Assembly: GCA_030015575.1 (NCBI GenBank)
Contig: JASDDO010000026.1
Location: 28,970,079-29,034,078, forward strand
From: Agapanthus africanus
Taxonomy: Eukaryota; Streptophyta; Magnoliopsida; Asparagales; Amaryllidaceae
Length of the DNA stretch: 64,000 nt
Direction of reading: 5' to 3'
The position numbers and the translations under genes were made by a program. Positions 59,188-64,000 of the stretch are shown here, piece after piece. A model generated the notes under the pieces. That model searched no databases. It was not told where the DNA came from and worked only from the letters and a program-made list of their open reading frames with translations. Each line of letters begins with the position of its first letter. Position 1 is the stretch's first letter.

Positions 59188-62035
59188 GTTTGATAACGTC
59201 CACCGGAGCAGTGAGGGGCAGTAGGAGCACCAGCCGCGGCAGCGGCAGAGGCATAGGCAGAGTGGTTCTGCCGTCCGGACAGCTGCGTAGGGAGCTTCAT
59301 AGGACCGGTCTTGCACCCCGATTGGTATCCCCTTCCGTGTGGACTTTGCCACACCTCCAGGTATATTGTACGCATATTCATTTTGAATGTAATATTATAG
59401 ATATATATGCATATTTATTTCAAAATTACTTAGATAGTCAATGTTTAATTGTCTAGCTGTTGGTGGTGCATCCACTTCGGAGGCAGAGGCCACCACCGCA
59501 CCTGCTGGTATGTTAATATATTCTATAGTGCATTCATATTGATTTAGAATGTTATATCATAAATATACACACATTCTTTTTGCTCTTACTTAGATAATCA
59601 TTTTTTGATTGTCTAGCAGTAGGTGGTGCCTCCACATCTCACGCAGAGGCCACCACCGCACCTGCGGGTATGCTTATATATCCTATATTGCATGCATATT
59701 GATTTATAATGTTATATTATTGATTTACACATTCTTTTTGCAATTACTTATATAATCTATTTTTCTTTGTCTAATTATAGGTGGTGCATCCACATCTGGC
59801 GCAGAGGCCACTCCCGCCACTTCCGTACCCTCCGCTCAGTCTACAGGTTAGTTTGAATAAATATAAAATATTTATTCATTTTACACATCCTCTAAGAATA
59901 AACATGAACCCCATATAATTTTATCATCGATATTTATTTTCTAGTTGGAGGGGACACGTCCATATCTGGCTCACCGGCTGTTCCTCACCGGAGAAACTAT
60001 TGTCCCGCTCATGCTGCTGCACAGGCCCGGGCTTGTGCTGTTATCACCGGAGGTATATATCACACTTCAATTTTTGTTAATACTTGATTTCTTAATACCA
60101 CTTTGTCTTAATATTCCTTGTCTTGATATTTTTTGTAGATGCGGGGCAGCCCCATCCCGAGAGGGGGACTCGAGGGCCGAATCAGTCCCACTGGCTGAAG
60201 CCCGACAGAGTTTGGGGGGAGGCACCATTCCCCCTCTTCTTTACCTCTGATTCTCGCTATACCGGCGATTATGCCGAAAGGTTCGGCCGATATATGGGGG
60301 ATGGGAGCCGCATCCTAAAGAAGTATCCACTTTACGTTGAGTGGGGCGATCGGCACCGGCGCTCATTTGCCCTCTTCTGAGATCAGGCTCGGGTATTAAT
60401 ATATATTTTCATTTGACTTATCCAATATATTTATTATTAGTTAACACTTGCAATTTAAATACATTATTTTTTTGTATTTGCGGTTGGATTACGACTTTCA
60501 GCCTATACTCGACCCTGATCACTCTGAGAGAGTGCTCGAACTTCACGCTCTGTACCAGGGCCTGATGAAGAATATGCAATCAAAGATGCGATACAATAGA
60601 AACGAGCTGAAAATCGATTGCTATTCCCTATGGATGGCGACCCCCGAGGCAGAGAGAGCGGCTCTCCTACATACTCCGGCCTTTGCGAGAGTCGACATAG
60701 ATGCATGACCTCTCTTATGCCAATATTTCGACTCTCAGCGCAAACATGTTTGTAATTTAAATGTAATTCATTTTTTAGTATATAATTTATTTTTTTGTGT
60801 TGCTTAATTAGAAAACTAAATCTGAATATGGTGTGCATAAACAGGCCGATCAAAATTAGGAGAATAGGAAGTCGGCGAAGAGGGGTTGCCCCATTTATAC
60901 AGGTGGCTCGAGGAACATTACTCGTGCCATGGAGGTATCGGTAAATTACAATAGATCTATTTTGATATAATGTAATATTAAGAGTTATTTTATAATGTAT
61001 GTAAATTTTTGGCGAATTGCAGAGAGCTCAGACCCTGGCGCAGGATGGTACACCGAGCGTGCTGTCCGCGTATCTTGTCGTCCACGGCACCTCGAAAGAT
61101 CCCGCCACGGGCGAGATTCGATTCTCCGACACCGCTATCCAGGAGTATTGCGTAAATGTTAATATTTATTCTAACGGGTTTGAAATTTTTGTTTTGAAAA
61201 GTTCAAATTTAAATGATATACTTATATTTTAATAGTTAATGTGGGTGTAGGAGCGGGTGGTGGAGCAAGCGGAGGCATCGGGGATCGATTTTACTGGAAA
61301 GACCGATCCGATGCTACTGACCCCAGTCCTAGACGTCGTACACGGAGGGCACCATAGAGATTGGGGGAGAGGCCGGGGACTGGGTCCTAGCTGGGACCAT
61401 ATGAGGTTGGACTCCACTCCAGCGGTTACTTCCCCTACCCCCCGTGAGCGACATTTAGAGTATGATGTTACCGTCTTGAAGACCACCGTCGAGAAGTTGA
61501 AGGAGATATTGGTACGTATACTACTTAATAGTAAAATATTATATCATGTTATTGATAGTAACATATGCAATATTAGTAGCCTGAGCTTATTTGGTTGTAG
61601 ACTTAGTTTTGATTAATTATACTTACATAAAACTATCTAATTAAAATAAACTACGGTTTTCCAAACTAGATACCCAAACGAGAACTAAGTTCCTGAGTAT
61701 TCTTAAATTGGGGTTTCGCAATAACCTGATAATAATACGAATTCGACTAAAATCTAATACACCGTTCTTACTCGTTTATTACACACAAAATTTAACAGAT
61801 GCGACAGACTGCTTCGGCTGCGGCTCCACATGCATCTCCTTCGGCTGCAGTTCCGCAAGCTACTATCTCGGCTGCGGTTGCACAGACCACTCCTTCAGCT
61901 CCACAGCTCGCTCAAACTCCGGCACAGTCCGCTCCTTCATTGGTCGAGTTTTTGATGACTCAGGACTGCACTGAGGAGCAAATGCGCCAGATTACGGCGT
62001 TTATTAGAGGTGGGGGAGCTGGACCGAGCTAGGGT
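59188..62035 (+). pseudogene. Inner CACTA second protein (Ptta/En/Spm type), multi-exon, with stops
   Basis: Exons inferred from GT/AG borders: 59188-59360 (RGSRSTSRGSGRGIGR), three repeated mini-exons (59457-59507, 59617-59667, 59781-59846), 59944-60052, 60139-60392 (VWGEAPFPLFF, RILKKYPLYVEW), about 60482-60707 (LDYDFQPILDPDHSERVLEL), about 60845-60943 (ENRKSAKRGCPIYTGGSRNI), 61023-61151, 61251-61511 (coiled coil VLKTTVEKLKEIL) and 61799-62032 (Ala/Pro/Gln-rich end). The order matches the plant CACTA accessory protein. TGA stops near 60380 and 60706 and a lost AG before 60482 indicate decay. Confidence 0.65.
59457..59846 (+). repeat. Tandemly triplicated exon-intron unit (~160 bp)
   Basis: Three units start at 59457, 59617 and 59781. 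Each has a mini-exon of 51, 51 and 66 bp encoding GGASTSEAEATTAPA, GGASTSHAEATTAPA and GGASTSGAEATPATS, followed (units one and two) by a similar ~110-bp intron ending in TTGTCTAG or a variant. A fourth, more diverged relative (GGDTSISGSPAVP) begins at 59944. Confidence 0.85.
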
Positions 62036-62279
62036 AGTTTTTTTAAATATTTTTGAGGATGTATGTACTTACTTGATACATATTGTATATATTTTGAACG
62101 ATATTGGTGGTTGTTTGATTGTTCACGGTGATTTAGATTGATATCATATTCTGTTTGTTTATTTCTTTTATATATTATGCGTGGATGTTGATTATGAATA
62201 TTTCTGTAATTGGTTATATGATATATATATTATTATGCACAGGACGGGGGAAAAACAGTAGCCCCTTTTTAAAAAAAAA

Positions 62280-62787
62280 TCCTGATATTTTGTCCCTACG
62301 GATTAATCCGTAGGGCCATATATTGCACCTAGGGATTAATCCGTAGGTGCAATGGTTGCCCTTACATAGTTAGCCGTAGGGACAAAATATCAGGATACCC
62401 GATATTTTGTCCCTATGATCTCAGTAACAGACGTTAAACTTGCCCCTACGAATTAATCCGTAGAGACATTTATCAGGCCCCATGGATAACTCCGTAGGGG
62501 TAATATTGGATCCTACGGATTAATCCGTTGGGATACGTATTTTATTTTATAAACCAATAAATTAAATAAACATGTTTTCCTTTCGGAGTAAACCGTAGGG
62601 ATATATGTCCCTACGGAGTAAGACGTATGGGCAATTATTACTCCGTAGGGGCATGTTCAGAACGAAGACTTGCACCTGCGGCCTTTGTATCTACGGGGGA
62701 ATTTTATGTCCCTACAGATATATCCGTAGGGGCAGTGGTTTTTCCCTACGGCTAAATCCGTAGGGGCAACCCATTATTGTAGTAGTG
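62280..62787. repeat. Inner CACTA right subterminal repeats
   Basis: About ten copies or half-copies of CCTACGGATTAATCCGTAGG occur in ~500 bp. A 20-bp inverted repeat, CCTGATATTTTGTCCCTACG at 62281 and its complement ending near 62394, frames the first three. These are likely binding sites for the CACTA accessory protein and would fold into hairpins. Confidence 0.8.
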
Positions 62788-63004
62788 GTAGTTGTTTGAA
62801 CCTTTTTTGGTTACGCCGCATATATGGTCAGGGTCTTAACCGTGACGATAAAAAGATATGGTCACGGTTTAAGATATGACTAAGTTTCTCGTGATGGGGT
62901 TTTAAGCAATGGGTGTGTCACGGTTTTAACCTTAACCATACGTATGTTTTGTCACGGTTATAATCGTGACCAAATCCATAACCAGAGGTAGTGTTGCAGT
63001 AGTG
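62788..63004 (-). repeat. Outer CACTA right end: subterminal repeats and terminal inverted repeat
   Basis: GTCACGGTTTTAACC- and ATAATCGTGACC-type repeats continue from before the inner element. The end reads, on the minus strand, CACTACTGCAACACTACCTC from 63004, a CACTA-type terminus distinct from that of the inner element. The next three bases are TAA. The left terminus of this outer element is not found. Confidence 0.75.
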
Positions 63005-63104
63005 TAAGATTAAACAAATTTTGATCCTAAAATCCTTAGTTAAAGCTCCAACAGCTACATATTTTAACAAATATTTAATAGTATTTTTAATATATAAGTA
63101 TATT

Positions 63105-63330
63105 TTTACTTGGCCCATCCATTGCTCAGGAGTCCGTTGGTTGTGGCATGGGCGTACGTTGTGAGAGATCTTATGTTCGAGCCCTCACACACCCAGGGTA
63201 TTTCCCCCTGCGTATTTTTTTCTTTAACTAAATGCATACGTCCAGGTTCGATCCTGGATATGCGTGGGTCCCCTGGGCTAGCCAAAAATGCTCGATTGCC
63301 AAAAAAGAAAAAAATTTTACTTGGTCCCCG
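63105..63330 (+). repeat. Possible tRNA-derived SINE
   Basis: TGGCATGGGCGTACG (A-box like, about 63138) and ATGTTCGAGCCCTC (B-box like, about 63173) are spaced as in a Pol III internal promoter. A second GGTTCGATCCTGG lies near 63245. The A- and C-rich tail is imprecise and no target duplication was found. Confidence 0.35.
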
Positions 63331-63404
63331 CAAAATTTCTTTTTTGCTTCCGCCAGTGTTGGTTTTGTTCAACCAGTCTAATGTAAACTGTATTTACAAG
63401 CATT

Positions 63405-64000
63405 GACGATATAGATATGAATGTACCCATAGTTGAAAATGTAATGAATCTCTTTTGATAAGCAACAAACACACAGAGAAAGCTACATTTTGACCGAACA
63501 GCTAGCTGGATATAATTTAAACAACGATACTTGAATCTACACGTTGTCCATCAAATCATTAAAACGTTTGAAGATTTATCAAATATTTTCAAGTGGCTAT
63601 TTAAAGAAGTCTAGAAGGTCCAGTGACATTTGAAAAGAAATGCATGCATGTATCTTAAATTTGCCTTGTTCGAGTCAACTGTAGGCGTGATTGAATATAT
63701 TTGAGTCGTAATAGTACTTGTGAATGCAGCTTTTTCAAATTTCAACAGGTCTAAGAGAAGGAAAGAAAACATCAAGTCTTTGAAACCATGAAACCAAAAC
63801 GTGAAGGGGCCCCAACTCTCACTAACTTCTTTGTTTCATGTGCTTCCATTCATTGTCTTTTTCGTCGCTTCCATATTCCTTTCACATTTCAGCTACCGTG
63901 TACTGTCATCTCAAAATCAAATTAAAAAGATTCGTGAAAAGGGGGGACCGGAAGTATCAGCAGTTACTCGGAGCCAGGAGCGCAAGTGCAAAATATCCGG
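63405..64000. other. No feature recognised
   Basis: Plain AT-rich DNA without long frames, repeats or element ends. It may be the start of non-repetitive flanking DNA. Confidence 0.5.

Larger units (their letters stand above)
56959..62787 (+). mobile_element. Inner CACTA transposon, complete with TIRs and 3-bp duplication
   Basis: The left end CACTACTTCAATAAGGGGTT and, on the opposite strand, the right end CACTACTACAATAATGGGTT are terminal inverted repeats, both running on into GCCCCTACGG. The flanks are GTA at 56956-56958 and 62788-62790, the expected 3-bp duplication. Subterminal DNA is rich in CCCTACGGATTAATCCGTAG palindromes. It encodes only the transposase C-terminus and a second protein in many exons, so at 5829 bp it is an internally deleted, non-autonomous element inserted in the subterminal region of another CACTA element. 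Confidence 0.9.

Noticed and set aside
58445..59224. Host gene encoding an unknown 259-residue protein
   Set aside because: DUF4216 content and position between CACTA terminal repeats show it is a transposase fragment.

Overview
The window is a block of nested transposable elements from a plant nuclear genome, most likely intergenic or pericentromeric heterochromatin of a dicot. I see no host gene, rRNA or convincing tRNA gene. The plant assignment rests on the families present: Ty3/gypsy elements of the Athila and Tat lineages (the Tat copies carry a second RNase H), CACTA DNA transposons with the plant DUF4216 and Ptta/En/Spm-type proteins, and an RTE LINE with a TTG-repeat tail. The species cannot be named from the sequence. 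Element names used here (Athila-1, Athila-2, Tat-B, Tat-B2, Tat-C, Tat-C2) are local labels.

Layout. 1-5602: 3' part of Athila-1 (minus strand: protease, RT, RNase H, integrase, 3' non-coding), running off the left edge and carrying an internally deleted RTE LINE (4461-5234). 5603-7212: 3' part of the Tat-B gag. 7213-47896: Athila-2, bounded by two 1.5 kb LTRs and a 5-bp target duplication, sitting inside the Tat-B gag, which resumes at 47897 and runs up to its own 5' LTR (49197-51788). Athila-2 has lost its RT-RNase H-integrase region. In its place is a 33 kb Tat block (9315-42603): Tat-B2 (3' LTR, long 3' non-coding region with an antisense gene, pol, protease, gag), fused in frame at about 28215 to the gag-protease part of Tat-C2, whose 5' LTR (32209-33817) is also the 3' LTR of Tat-C (pol, protease, 5'-truncated gag). 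A 2.2 kb solo LTR splits the Tat-B2 protease (21785-23990).

51789-64000: a poorly characterised AT-rich stretch, then the 3' end of one CACTA element (exon at 53983, end at 63004), interrupted by a second copy of the same solo LTR (54099-56229) and by a complete, internally deleted second CACTA element (56959-62787). The last ~600 bp hold nothing I recognise.

How it works together. All LTR-element genes are decayed by stops and frameshifts and none looks autonomous. The retroelement proteins would form gag particles and process, reverse-transcribe and integrate element RNA. The most unusual content is non-coding: the Tat 3' regions and LTRs are packed with short inverted repeats whose stems change on both sides together while the loops or flanks stay constant. 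The 3' regions carry repeated cassettes of hairpins with a near-constant GNRAG loop, and in Tat-B2 these lie downstream of an antisense gene with its own TATA box, a probable 5'UTR intron and a ~168-codon reading frame.
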